From: an uncultured Eubacteriaceae bacterium
GTDB taxonomy: Bacteria; Bacillota; Clostridia; Eubacteriales; UBA1433
DNA length: 12,727 nucleotides
Assembly (NCBI GenBank): GCA_937914785.1
Contig: CALGIV010000183.1
Coordinates: forward strand, 1-12,727
Direction of reading: 5' to 3'
Position 1 is the stretch's first letter, and each line of letters starts with the position of its first letter. The position numbers and the translations under genes are program-made. The notes beneath the pieces are model-generated. The model saw only the letters and a list, made by a program, of their open reading frames with translations. It was not told the DNA's origin and made no database searches. Shown here piece by piece: positions 1 through 7,047 of the stretch.

Positions 1-17
1 GAGTTACAATGTTTTGT

Positions 18-58
18 AAAAACCGGTCGTATGAACAACAACCGGTTTCATTTTTTTC
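18..58. terminator. Bidirectional hairpin terminator
   Basis: AAACCGGT (20-27) and ACCGGTTT (41-48) form a perfect 8-bp stem with a 13-nt loop. On the plus strand it is followed after CA by seven T residues; on the minus strand the stem runs straight into a T stretch. It lies just beyond the stop of the minus-strand CmpB-like gene and would also end any plus-strand gene left of the window. The hairpin is read directly; termination is inferred. Confidence 0.75.
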
Positions 59-64
59 ATATTA

Positions 65-610
65 TTATGAGAGTTTTTTAAGATTCCTCTTACGTTCCGG
101 TATCTTTCGGGCGCGGTTTACAGAATAGATGACATCGACAGTAACAATGATCAGAAAGAGCAGTGCAGCAATGTCTTTTGTTGTGGCGGAAATGGAGCCG
201 AACCACCTTACCGCTCTTGGATGGAGAACGTAGCTGACGAACAGCGCCATCAAGCCGTAAAGTGTGGAATTGCGCAAGCAAATGCGGCCTTTTAAGTTGA
301 AGCGGTATGTGGAGTAGTCGAACCAACGGTAGCCGAACAGCGTATCCTGGAGCCAGCTCGTGAAATATTCCAATACGGATGTAACGATAAAAGCCATGAA
401 GAACAGTGCGACGGGGCGTGACAAATAGGGTTCGACAAAGCTTAAAACTGCAATTGCGCCAAAGCCGTAAATCGGACAGATCGGACCCTTAAGAAAACCG
501 CGCGGTACGAGGCGACCGGCACCGACAGAACAGTAAATTGTCTCGCAAATCCAGCCAAACATACTGTAAAAGGCAAAACATAAAACTAAATTGGTAAAAT
601 TATTGCTCAT
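65..610 (-). CDS. CmpB-like multi-pass membrane protein (PF06541 family)
   Basis: A 181-residue membrane protein of the family annotated as putative ABC-transporter type IV (CmpB). I count about five hydrophobic segments, near residues 7-25, 48-61, 65-84, 115-130 and 146-164. Conserved family motifs are visible: FGWICETIY (18-26), RGFLKGPICPIYGFG (37-51), the EY...WFDYS stretch (81-100) and NLKGRICLRNSTLYG (105-119). The C-terminus is basic (KIPERKRNLKKL). The start at 610 is chosen because AAGGAGA sits 6-7 nt upstream; an in-frame ATG at 688 has no such site and adds a poor N-terminal extension. It lies 106 bp downstream of ftsH in the same orientation with no hairpin between them, so cotranscription is possible. 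The family has no firmly established function, and the transporter label should not be taken literally. Confidence 0.85.
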   Translation of the reverse strand: MSNNFTNLVLCFAFYSMFGWICETIYCSVGAGRLVPRGFLKGPICPIYGFGAIAVLSFVEPYLSRPVALFFMAFIVTSVLEYFTSWLQDTLFGYRWFDYSTYRFNLKGRICLRNSTLYGLMALFVSYVLHPRAVRWFGSISATTKDIAALLFLIIVTVDVIYSVNRARKIPERKRNLKKLS

Positions 611-716
611 AATCAGTCTCCTTTTCAGGTAGTTTTGATGGCGTGACATTATGGGTATACATCCAATATTTACTATAAAACAAGCCATCCTTTTAAAGTA
701 ACACGAAAGTTATAAA

Positions 717-2645
717 CTACAGTGCCTCCTGTGTTAAAGCGAGCAAGTCCATAAACTTTTCGCCGGTAATATTTTCTTTTTCAAGAAGATATGCAGAGAT
801 ATCATTTAATGCCTGACGATTATCACTCAGCAGGTTAAAAGCCGTCGCTTCACAGTCCATAAGAATTGCGCGCACTTCTTCGTCGATTGCGGCACCCGTC
901 TGTTCGGAGCAGGTCAATACATTGCGGCCGTCGAGATATTGGCTCCGGGTGCTTTCCAGGCCCATTGCCCCGAAACGGTCGCTCATACCGTATTGCGTGA
1001 CCATACTGCGGGCCAGCCCGGTTGCGCGTTCGATGTCGTTTGAGGCGCCGGTCGAAACTTCGTTAAAGATAATTTGTTCGGCGGCACGGCCTGAGAGCAG
1101 CGTAATGATCTGTGCTTTTAATTCAGATTGTGTCAGCAGATAGCGCTCTTCTTCCGGCGTGTTCATCGTATAGCCGAGTGAGCCCATCGTACGCGGCACG
1201 ATCGTAATCTTGGTGACAGGCATACCATCCCTTTGCAGCGCCGTGGCGAGTGCGTGCCCGACTTCGTGAAAAGCGACCATCTGCTTTTCCTTTGGGTTGA
1301 GGATGCGGTCTTTCTTCTCTTTGCCCGCGATAACGACTTCTACGGATTCCAACAGGTCCTCTTGTGTGACGACATCGCGAGAGAAGCGCACGGCACGCAG
1401 TGCCGCTTCGTTGACCATATTGGCCAGGTCCGCGCCGGTGGCTCCGCTTGTTGCTAAGGCGACATCTTTTAAATTTGCATTTTTATCTAACTTTACCTTT
1501 GCCGCATGAACTTTTAAAATCGCTTCGCGGCCCGGCAGGTCGGGTTTGTCGACGATGATGCGCCTGTCGAAGCGGCCCGGGCGCAGGAGCGCCTTATCCA
1601 GTACCTCCGGACGGTTTGTCGCGGCGAGCACGATAATGCCTTTTGATGTGTCGAAGCCGTCCATTTCACTGAGCAACTGGTTCAATGTCTGTTCGCGCTC
1701 ATCATTGCTGCTCATCTGGTTGTCACGGCTTTTGCCGATCGCGTCAATCTCATCGATAAAGATGATGCAGGGCGCGTTCTTCGTCGCCTCGGCAAACAAG
1801 TCCCTGACACGGCTGGCGCCGACGCCGACGTACATCTCGATAAATTCAGAGCCGGTAATCGAATAAAACGGTACCTTGGCTTCCCCGGCAACTGCTCTGG
1901 CCAATAGGGTTTTGCCGGTTCCGGGCGGGCCGACCAAAAGTGCGCCGCGCGGCTGTTTGGCACCGATTTGCTCATACTTTTCGGGATTGTGCAGAAAGTC
2001 AATCATTTCGTACAGGCTTTCCTTGGCTTCGTCCTGACCGGCAACATCGGCAAAAGTGATGCCTGTGATCTTTTGTGCATCAAAAACCTTGGCCTTGCTT
2101 TTTCCAATGCCGCCCATCGTGCCGCCGCCCATTCGTTTCGTCATGTTTTTAAAGAGGAAATAATACATCACATAAAGTATCAATACCGGAAATATCCAGC
2201 TTGCCATAAATGTCAGGATAGGATTGGTTTGTGCATTGTTTTGATAGAACCGCACATCGTTTTCATCCAGCCGCTCGACTAAAGAAGGATCATCTACACG
2301 AATTGTGTAAAAAATTTGATCCCAGAGATCCATTTGAGGAGCTTCTTCCGTATTGGCAAACAGAATTTGCCGAAGTTGACTTTCGTCAGCTGTTTTATTT
2401 AAGGTGAGCAGCAGCTGCTCTTCTTCCAGTTGTACGACGTCGACGCTGCCGCTTTCTATCAGTTGAATAAATTGGCTGTATTCAATCTGGTAAGTACGCT
2501 TGCTTGCCATCGTTGAAGTAATAAAATTCAGCACGATCGTAATCAGTAATGCGATGATCAGAAAATGGAGCAGATTGGGAGGTGTATTCTTTTTTTCTTT
2601 TGTTGGTTCAGTCGGTGGTGGTTGGTTTAAATTGGGTTCATTCAT
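717..2645 (-). CDS. ftsH: ATP-dependent zinc metalloprotease FtsH
   Basis: Membrane-anchored AAA+ protease that unfolds and degrades misfolded membrane proteins and selected regulators. The protein is 642 residues, normal for the family. From the N-terminus: a proline-rich cytoplasmic tail, TM1 (about 25-45), an extracytoplasmic domain (about 46-145), TM2 (about 146-166), then the AAA domain with Walker A GPPGTGKT (239-246), pore motif EMYVGVG (270-276), Walker B IIFIDEID (294-301) and arginine fingers in RPGRFDR (355-361). The peptidase domain has the zinc motif HEVGH (460-464) and probable third ligand D537 in STGASND. The pore aromatic is Tyr where Phe is commoner, and HEVGH replaces HEAGH; both look conservative. 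The start at 2645 is preferred over ATG 2654 because AAAGGG lies 9 nt before 2645 but directly abuts 2654. The start overlaps the end of the upstream zinc-ribbon gene, indicating translational coupling. Confidence 0.97.
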   Translation of the reverse strand: MNEPNLNQPPPTEPTKEKKNTPPNLLHFLIIALLITIVLNFITSTMASKRTYQIEYSQFIQLIESGSVDVVQLEEEQLLLTLNKTADESQLRQILFANTEEAPQMDLWDQIFYTIRVDDPSLVERLDENDVRFYQNNAQTNPILTFMASWIFPVLILYVMYYFLFKNMTKRMGGGTMGGIGKSKAKVFDAQKITGITFADVAGQDEAKESLYEMIDFLHNPEKYEQIGAKQPRGALLVGPPGTGKTLLARAVAGEAKVPFYSITGSEFIEMYVGVGASRVRDLFAEATKNAPCIIFIDEIDAIGKSRDNQMSSNDEREQTLNQLLSEMDGFDTSKGIIVLAATNRPEVLDKALLRPGRFDRRIIVDKPDLPGREAILKVHAAKVKLDKNANLKDVALATSGATGADLANMVNEAALRAVRFSRDVVTQEDLLESVEVVIAGKEKKDRILNPKEKQMVAFHEVGHALATALQRDGMPVTKITIVPRTMGSLGYTMNTPEEERYLLTQSELKAQIITLLSGRAAEQIIFNEVSTGASNDIERATGLARSMVTQYGMSDRFGAMGLESTRSQYLDGRNVLTCSEQTGAAIDEEVRAILMDCEATAFNLLSDNRQALNDISAYLLEKENITGEKFMDLLALTQEAL

Positions 2646-2964
2646 TAAGTTCATCCCTTTCTATTTTTTTGCCGCATTTGCCGCAATAGTGATTTTCTAT
2701 AGGATTTTGCGCGAGGCAATGAACGCACATATGATGCCCCTGAAGCTGTGAAAGGTGTACCTTTGCATCGACAAGATTATCGACGATTCTGTCGATCTCG
2801 TCAAACTTTCGATCGGCTAACTCGTAAATGCTTCTGCCTAGTTGATAATATTTTTCATCGATTTCACGTTCAAGTTTGATAATTTTGCTTTCCAGCAAAA
2901 CCGCCTGCTTCTGTGCTTCTTTATTATTTTTAAACTTTTCAAACTGATCGATTTCTTTCGACAT
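2638..2964 (-). CDS. Small coiled-coil / C-terminal zinc-ribbon protein
   Basis: A 108-residue, probably cytoplasmic protein. The first 70 or so residues are highly charged and helical with heptad-like spacing of hydrophobics, suggesting a coiled coil. The C-terminus holds CVHC and CGKC, 11 residues apart, a four-cysteine zinc ribbon, followed by an acidic tail. There is no membrane segment or signal peptide. ATG at 2964 has GGGAGG 8 nt upstream; the in-frame GTG at 2991 has no good site and lies closer to the promoter. The stop overlaps the ftsH start by 8 nt (ATGAATGA), so it is the first gene of the ftsH operon. A role as FtsH adaptor or partner is suggested only by this coupling; the fold itself is common and functionally unspecific. 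Confidence 0.85.
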   Translation of the reverse strand: MSKEIDQFEKFKNNKEAQKQAVLLESKIIKLEREIDEKYYQLGRSIYELADRKFDEIDRIVDNLVDAKVHLSQLQGHHMCVHCLAQNPIENHYCGKCGKKIERDELNE

Positions 2965-3014
2965 TTTTTTCGCCTCCCGCGCTTGAATCACGTTGCTTCC
3001 TGTTGTACAATAAC

Positions 3015-3043
3015 ATAATACGACAGCAGAAGCATTTGGGCAA
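3015..3043 (-). promoter_or_regulatory. Sigma-A-type promoter of the zinc-ribbon-ftsH operon
   Basis: Read on the minus strand: -35 TTGCCC (3038-3043), 17-nt spacer, -10 TATTAT (3015-3020), upstream of the start at 2964. The spacing is ideal and both hexamers are close to consensus. Its -35 immediately abuts that of the divergent TetR-gene promoter. Confidence 0.65.
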
Positions 3044-3072
3044 TTTACAGAAAAGACGAAATGTAAGATACT
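3044..3072 (+). promoter_or_regulatory. Sigma-A-type promoter of the TetR-family gene
   Basis: -35 TTTACA (3044-3049), 17-nt spacer, -10 GATACT (3067-3072), about 16 nt before the start codon, giving a very short leader. It is back to back with the ftsH operon promoter, so one bound regulator could affect both. Confidence 0.6.
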
Positions 3073-3077
3073 TTACA
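3062..3077. promoter_or_regulatory. Candidate operator: TGTAA-N6-TTACA inverted repeat
   Basis: TGTAA (3062-3066) and TTACA (3073-3077) are exact reverse complements separated by 6 nt and span the -10 of the TetR-gene promoter. A third half-site, TTACA (3045-3049), lies in the -35. The position suits autorepression by the adjacent TetR protein. The repeats are seen; binding is inferred, and such AT-rich half-sites can occur by chance. Confidence 0.35.
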
Positions 3078-3088
3078 AAGGAGAAAAA

Positions 3089-3640
3089 ATGTCAACCGGT
3101 AAAGATGAAAAAAAGGATCTGCGCATAAGCAGGACACAGCATTCTCTGATGACGGCGATGATGACTTTGTTGGAAAAACGAAGTTTTAACAGAATAACGG
3201 TCAATGATCTTTGTGAAGTAGCGATGGTAAGCAGGACGACGTTTTATCAGCACTTTGAAGATAAATACGATTTGTTGCGTTCTTGTCTGGAACAGATCAA
3301 AACAGTGATTGGTGAAGCGAGGCAGGAATACGAATTCGGAGACCTGGTTTGGGCAATTCTGGATTATATCGAGGAAAATATAAAAATTTTTAAAAACCTT
3401 TTGTTGAAGGATGTCAATTACGAACTGCTTGTTATGTTGTCGGCGATTAATATTGAGGACATAAAATTCATTATTGAGCGGCGGATCAAAGAAGGAGAAG
3501 ATTTTGGCGTGCCGGCCGATATTCTTGCTGTTTTTTTAGCCGGGGGCATTGCAGAGTTGTTGTTTTGGTGGATTGAAAAAGATTTTCCTGTATCAAAACA
3601 GGAGATGGTAGATTTTTTGACACAGATTGTAAAACGATGA
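3089..3640 (+). CDS. TetR/AcrR-family transcriptional regulator
   Basis: A 183-residue DNA-binding regulator. The N-terminal helix-turn-helix is about residues 33-57 (ITVNDLCEVAMVSRTTFYQHF), with the characteristic FYQHFEDKYDLL leading into the ligand/dimer domain. The C-terminal half resembles the PF14278-type region found in DhaS-like Firmicutes regulators, including a hydrophobic segment AGGIAELLFWWIEKDFP (151-167). The start has AAGGAG 5 nt upstream. It is divergent from the zinc-ribbon-ftsH operon and shares its promoter region, so self-regulation and regulation of that operon are reasonable inferences. The ligand is unknown. Membership in TetR is secure; the subfamily assignment is less so. 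Confidence 0.93.
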   Translation: MSTGKDEKKDLRISRTQHSLMTAMMTLLEKRSFNRITVNDLCEVAMVSRTTFYQHFEDKYDLLRSCLEQIKTVIGEARQEYEFGDLVWAILDYIEENIKIFKNLLLKDVNYELLVMLSAINIEDIKFIIERRIKEGEDFGVPADILAVFLAGGIAELLFWWIEKDFPVSKQEMVDFLTQIVKR

Positions 3641-3668
3641 AATGTACATTGATCAGAAACGCAAAAAA

Positions 3669-3702
3669 CAGAAAAACCTTGTGGAGAATCAAGGTTTTTC
3701 TG
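3669..3702. terminator. Strong hairpin terminator after the TetR gene
   Basis: CAGAAAAACCTTG (3669-3681) and CAAGGTTTTTCTG (3690-3702) form a perfect 13-bp stem with an 8-nt loop. The T run lies inside the 3' arm, 29 nt after the stop codon. The minus strand also shows a T-rich tail beyond the stem, so it may act both ways. Confidence 0.8.
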
Positions 3703-3914
3703 AAAAAGTACTAGTCGTTCATCTATGAACTTAGAGGAAAGGAAGTTTTGGATTTTCATTGATCAATTCGTATTCTACCTGATAATTCTTGAAAAAACCT
3801 TGAAGTAACATTAAAATTTAATGAGAAATCCTTTTCCTCTATAGTTTTTATAAAATCATTTCAATTTTTATTCAAGCATCATCGGATATTTTCCTTAGGT
3901 AAGGAGCATAAAAA
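3703..3914. other. AT-rich intergenic region with short palindromes
   Basis: About 210 nt without a convincing gene. It contains palindromes GTTCAT-CT-ATGAAC (3717-3730) and CATTAAA-A-TTTAATG (3809-3823). A near-complementary pair, AGAGGAAAGGA (from about 3733) and TCCTTTTCCTCT (ending at 3840), could fold over a long distance with one bulge. No small-RNA family was recognised. The right half probably contains the promoter of the two-component operon. Confidence 0.4.
3817..3845 (+). promoter_or_regulatory. Candidate promoter of the two-component operon
   Basis: -35 TTTAAT (3817-3822), 17-nt spacer, -10 TATAGT (3840-3845), giving a leader of roughly 60 nt. The -35 overlaps the right arm of the CATTAAA-A-TTTAATG palindrome, an appropriate place for a regulator. 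The -35 is weak, and a second candidate -10, TATAAA (3849-3854), exists nearby. Confidence 0.35.
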
Positions 3915-4589
3915 ATGAGAATTTTAGTAGTTGAAGACGAGCGGTCGCTGTGTGACGCGCTGGCGACGATTTTAAAACAAAATAAATATATCGTCGACGT
4001 GTGTTATGATGGCATTGCCGGCGAAGACAACGCGATGAGCGGTATTTACGATGTAATCGTGCTGGATATTATGTTGCCGGGAAAAAATGGACTGGAAGTG
4101 CTGAAAAGTCTTCGACAGGCGGGTGTTTCGACGCCGGTTCTGCTTTTGACGGCAAAATCGGAAGTTGAAGATAAGATCTCAGGATTGGATCTGGGCGCCG
4201 ACGACTATTTGACCAAGCCGTTTGTCACTGGTGAGTTGTTAGCGCGTATTCGTGCGATGACGCGCCGCAAAGGCGAATATACCGGTGACAGTATCGTCGT
4301 TGGCGAGACGGCACTGGATAAAAACACGATGGAATTAAGCCACAAGGGCCGCAGTGTGCGCCTTGGCTTAAAAGAGTTTCAATTGTTAGAGACGATGATG
4401 GCGAACAGTGCGCAAATCGTGCCAAAGGAACGGTTGATTGAGAAGATTTGGGGTTATGAAAGCGAAGCTGAATATAATGCGATCGAAGTTTACGTGTCTT
4501 TCATCAGGAAAAAACTGATGGCGATCAATTCGGATATACAGATTAAAGCAGTGCGTGGTGTGGGCTATTGCCTGGAGAGCAGCACATGA
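3915..4589 (+). CDS. OmpR/PhoB-family response regulator
   Basis: A 224-residue cytoplasmic transcription factor. The receiver domain (about 1-115) has the acidic pocket E7-D8, phospho-acceptor D51 in IVLDIMLPG, T79 and K101 in the KPF motif. The winged-helix DNA-binding domain (about 128-222) ends in the typical IRKKL...VRGVGYCLE pattern. AAGGAG lies 8 nt before the start. The stop overlaps the kinase start by 4 nt (ATGA), so the two are a cognate, translationally coupled pair. All catalytic residues are intact. The regulon is unknown; the next gene downstream, a lipoprotein, is an obvious candidate but has its own promoter. Confidence 0.96.
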   Translation: MRILVVEDERSLCDALATILKQNKYIVDVCYDGIAGEDNAMSGIYDVIVLDIMLPGKNGLEVLKSLRQAGVSTPVLLLTAKSEVEDKISGLDLGADDYLTKPFVTGELLARIRAMTRRKGEYTGDSIVVGETALDKNTMELSHKGRSVRLGLKEFQLLETMMANSAQIVPKERLIEKIWGYESEAEYNAIEVYVSFIRKKLMAINSDIQIKAVRGVGYCLESST

Positions 4590-5815
4590 TCAAGAATTTA
4601 AAAAGAAGATTCATCGCAATTACGATGGGTGCCATCTTTGCCGTGTTTGCCGTCGTGTTAATTACGCTGAATCTTTTTATGCAGCGTATCAGTACCAATC
4701 AAATTGATGCGTTGCTGGAGACGATTGCTGCAAATGATGAGTTATTACTTATCATCGAACAGCGTTCGGATGGGGGAAGCATTGAACTGTATGACCCGAG
4801 AGATGAGTCTTTTTTACGTGTCGGCAGGTTTTTTTATGTCCGCATCGTAGATGCGGGAGAACAGTATTTTTTCAGTGCGGGCGGCACTTCCGGCATCACG
4901 CAGGATATGGCGTTGGAATATGCGCAGAAGGTTTTAAAAAAGGGCGTCGAAAAGGGGACGATTGACGAATTTCAGTATTTAGTTGCCCAAAAACCCGATA
5001 ACAGTTATATTATTGTATTTGCCGAGCGTAGCATTGAGCTGCAATTGCTCAGCAAGCTCAGGCAGGTGTCTCTGTGGGTAGCAGGCGGCAGTTGCGTAGT
5101 GTTGTTGATTATCGTTGTCTTGTTGGGGCGTTGGGCCGTGCGCCCGGTTGAACAAAGCCTTGAGAAGCAACGCCGGTTTATTTCGGATGCAAGTCATGAA
5201 CTGAAAACGCCGCTGACCATCATCAGCGCGAACGCCGACGTTCTGGAAAGTGAAATCGGCCAAAATCAGTGGCTGGGATATATCAAGCAGCAGACGATGC
5301 GTATGGGGCGGTTGATTCAGGATTTGCTGTCGCTGACGCGGACAGATGAAGGAATTCAGCAAATACAGTTCGCTTCCTTTTCATTCAGTGATATGGTGTT
5401 GAATACGATACTCGAATTTGAAAGCAGAGTTTTTGAAGAAGGCCGGCATCTGCAATATGATATCCAAGAAAATATTGCCTGCAAAGGGGACGAAAAACAA
5501 TTGCGGCAGGTATTGGTAATTCTTGTTGACAATGCCATTCTGCACTCCCCTTCGGATGGACAGATTCGTGTTAAGTTAAAAAAGCATAAAGAGAAGATCG
5601 TCTTATCCGTATACAATACGGGTACGGGGATTGCCGAAAGTGAGCGCGAGAAAATCTTTGAACGGTTCTATCGCAGCGACACGTCGCGTTCGCGCGAGAC
5701 AGGGGGGTATGGTCTTGGCCTGTCGATTGCAAAATCTATTGTCGAAAAGCACAAAGGGAAGATTATCGTAACGGGTAAAGAAGGGGCGTGGGTACAGTTT
5801 ACGGTGACGTTGTAG
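4586..5815 (+). CDS. Membrane sensor histidine kinase without HAMP domain
   Basis: A 409-residue partner of the preceding response regulator. TM1 is about 11-33, an extracytoplasmic sensor region about 34-160, and TM2 about 162-182. Only about 22 residues separate TM2 from the phospho-acceptor H204 in the H-box DASHELKTPL, leaving no room for a HAMP domain; such kinases are common in Firmicutes. The ATPase domain has N-box VDNAILHSP (N316), G1 box NTGTGI (344-349, with Asn where Asp is usual), F-box FERFYRSD and G2 box GGYGLGLSIA (373-382). The start at 4586 follows GGAGAG at good spacing; an in-frame TTG at 4568 lies inside the regulator gene and is not favoured. The sensor domain was not recognised, so the stimulus is unknown. 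Confidence 0.95.
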   Translation: MIKNLKRRFIAITMGAIFAVFAVVLITLNLFMQRISTNQIDALLETIAANDELLLIIEQRSDGGSIELYDPRDESFLRVGRFFYVRIVDAGEQYFFSAGGTSGITQDMALEYAQKVLKKGVEKGTIDEFQYLVAQKPDNSYIIVFAERSIELQLLSKLRQVSLWVAGGSCVVLLIIVVLLGRWAVRPVEQSLEKQRRFISDASHELKTPLTIISANADVLESEIGQNQWLGYIKQQTMRMGRLIQDLLSLTRTDEGIQQIQFASFSFSDMVLNTILEFESRVFEEGRHLQYDIQENIACKGDEKQLRQVLVILVDNAILHSPSDGQIRVKLKKHKEKIVLSVYNTGTGIAESEREKIFERFYRSDTSRSRETGGYGLGLSIAKSIVEKHKGKIIVTGKEGAWVQFTVTL

Positions 5816-5874
5816 CGTTTAAGAAAAAAATGCATAATGTAGGAATTCTTGAGTAATATTTAACAGGACGCAGG

Positions 5875-5903
5875 TTGACCGGAATGTAAAAAAGGTATAA
5901 AAT
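5875..5903 (+). promoter_or_regulatory. Sigma-A-type promoter of the lipoprotein gene
   Basis: -35 TTGACC (5875-5880), 17-nt spacer, -10 TAAAAT (5898-5903). It implies that the lipoprotein and acetyltransferase genes can be transcribed separately from the two-component operon. No terminator hairpin was found between the kinase stop and this promoter, so read-through is also possible. Confidence 0.6.
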
Positions 5904-5939
5904 AATCGTGTATTTAAAACTCGGGAGTTTTTGATAAAA

Positions 5940-6527
5940 ATGAAAAAACGGATAGCAGTTTTATGGGCGATGTTGTTTTGCTGCATAACGCTTTTAAGTG
6001 GATGCGGTACCAATGCAGACGTTGAAACAGAAATATTATTGCCACATCAGCAGGATCTTTCCGGCAGGCGTGTGGAGTTTATTTTCCATTTTGAGAAACA
6101 ATCCGGTATGGGTTCCAATCAATTTGCCGTCTGGATTGAAGATGCGCAGGGGCAGTTTGTCAAAACTGTCTATGCAACACAGTGGACGGCGCTTGGCGGT
6201 TATGAAATAAGGGAGATGTCTTTGGCAAACTGGGTTGAAAAGGCATCCCCATCATCGTTGTCGTCTGCGGAACTGGACGCAATTACCAGTGCTACGCCGC
6301 AGAGTGGAACGTATAAGGTTGTATGGGTGATAGATGAAGGCGATACAGGCGATTATCGCTATATTATTGAAGGGTCGACCTATATGGAAGAATACGTATT
6401 ATTTGAAGGCGTTGTAACGCTGGGAGATAAAGAGACGGAAGAAAAGCCGACGGGGGCTTTCAGCGCGAATTCGCCGAAGAATGGCGGAATGATTACAGAC
6501 GTGGTCGTTCGATATTATTCCCGGTAA
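5940..6527 (+). CDS. Putative lipoprotein with DUF2271-like domain
   Basis: A 195-residue exported protein. Positive n-region MKKR, a hydrophobic core, and lipobox LLSGC with the lipidated cysteine at residue 22 indicate type II signal peptidase processing and membrane anchoring. The mature part contains FAVWIEDAQGQFVKTVYATQW, the signature I associate with DUF2271 periplasmic proteins, and a later SATPQSGTYKVVW segment also seen in that family. The function of DUF2271 is not established; relatives are found near redox and FMN-related genes, but none is visible here. The start is uncertain: GGGAG is 13 nt before ATG 5940 but 4 nt before an in-frame TTG at 5931, which would add MIK. It lies directly downstream of the two-component system and 27 nt before the acetyltransferase gene. 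Confidence 0.8.
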   Translation: MKKRIAVLWAMLFCCITLLSGCGTNADVETEILLPHQQDLSGRRVEFIFHFEKQSGMGSNQFAVWIEDAQGQFVKTVYATQWTALGGYEIREMSLANWVEKASPSSLSSAELDAITSATPQSGTYKVVWVIDEGDTGDYRYIIEGSTYMEEYVLFEGVVTLGDKETEEKPTGAFSANSPKNGGMITDVVVRYYSR

Positions 6528-6554
6528 AGTTTTATCTCGGATGGAGGAAGGAAT

Positions 6555-7022
6555 ATGGCGGCATACCGAATAAAACCGATCGGAGACGCAGGCTTAACGG
6601 CAGCGCTGAATTTGGTCTGGGAAGTGTTTAACGAATTTCAGGCCCCGGATTATGAGGCGCGCGGCGTTGAAGAGTTCAAAGAGTTTATCCGCTATGAGAA
6701 TATTCGCGAAAAGATGTATTGCGGTGAAATTTTGCTGTGGGGAAGCTTTGATAAGGACCGGCTGATCGGCGTCATCGCCGTGCAGGAGCCTGCGCATATC
6801 AGCTTATTGTTTGTCGACAAGGCTTACCATCGCAATGGTGTTGCGCGTGGTCTTGTCGAGCAAATGCTTGCGTACTGCAAAACAAAAACACAATACCGTA
6901 TTGCGACTGTGAACGCTTCTCCCTATGCGCTTAAGGCGTATGAAAGAATGGGATTTGAGGCGACCGATGCTGAGCGCGAAGTAAACGGGATTCGATTTAT
7001 TCCGATGAAAAGAGTGTTTTAA
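6555..7022 (+). CDS. GNAT-family N-acetyltransferase
   Basis: A 155-residue cytoplasmic enzyme predicted to transfer an acetyl group from acetyl-CoA to an amine. The acetyl-CoA pyrophosphate-binding motif A is ISLLFVDKAYHRNGVARGL (82-100), with the Q/R-x-x-G-x-G/A loop as HRNGVA. Motif B is NASPYALKAYERMGF (120-134), with the catalytic-tyrosine-like position in the AYERMGF stretch. It is full length for a single-domain GNAT. GGAGGAAGG lies just before the start. It follows the lipoprotein gene by 27 nt and ends at a hairpin terminator, so the two probably form one transcript. The substrate cannot be read from the sequence. Confidence 0.9.
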   Translation: MAAYRIKPIGDAGLTAALNLVWEVFNEFQAPDYEARGVEEFKEFIRYENIREKMYCGEILLWGSFDKDRLIGVIAVQEPAHISLLFVDKAYHRNGVARGLVEQMLAYCKTKTQYRIATVNASPYALKAYERMGFEATDAEREVNGIRFIPMKRVF

Positions 7023-7047
7023 AAGTCGGCTTGAAGCCGACTTTTTT
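7021..7047. terminator. Terminator shared by convergent genes
   Basis: AAGTCGGCT (7023-7031) and AGCCGACTT (7035-7043) form a 9-bp stem with a tight loop, followed by a T run (7042-7047). It begins at the acetyltransferase stop and overlaps the stop region of the convergent nucleotidyltransferase gene. The minus-strand T tail is shorter (TTTT), so it probably works best on the plus strand. Confidence 0.8.

Noticed and set aside
611..688. Longer N-terminus for the CmpB-like protein (ATG 688)
   Set aside because: No ribosome binding site, atypical sequence, and a clear AAGGAGA before ATG 610.
2965..2991. GTG start at 2991 for the zinc-ribbon protein
   Set aside because: GGGAGG lies inside this extension at the right distance from ATG 2964.
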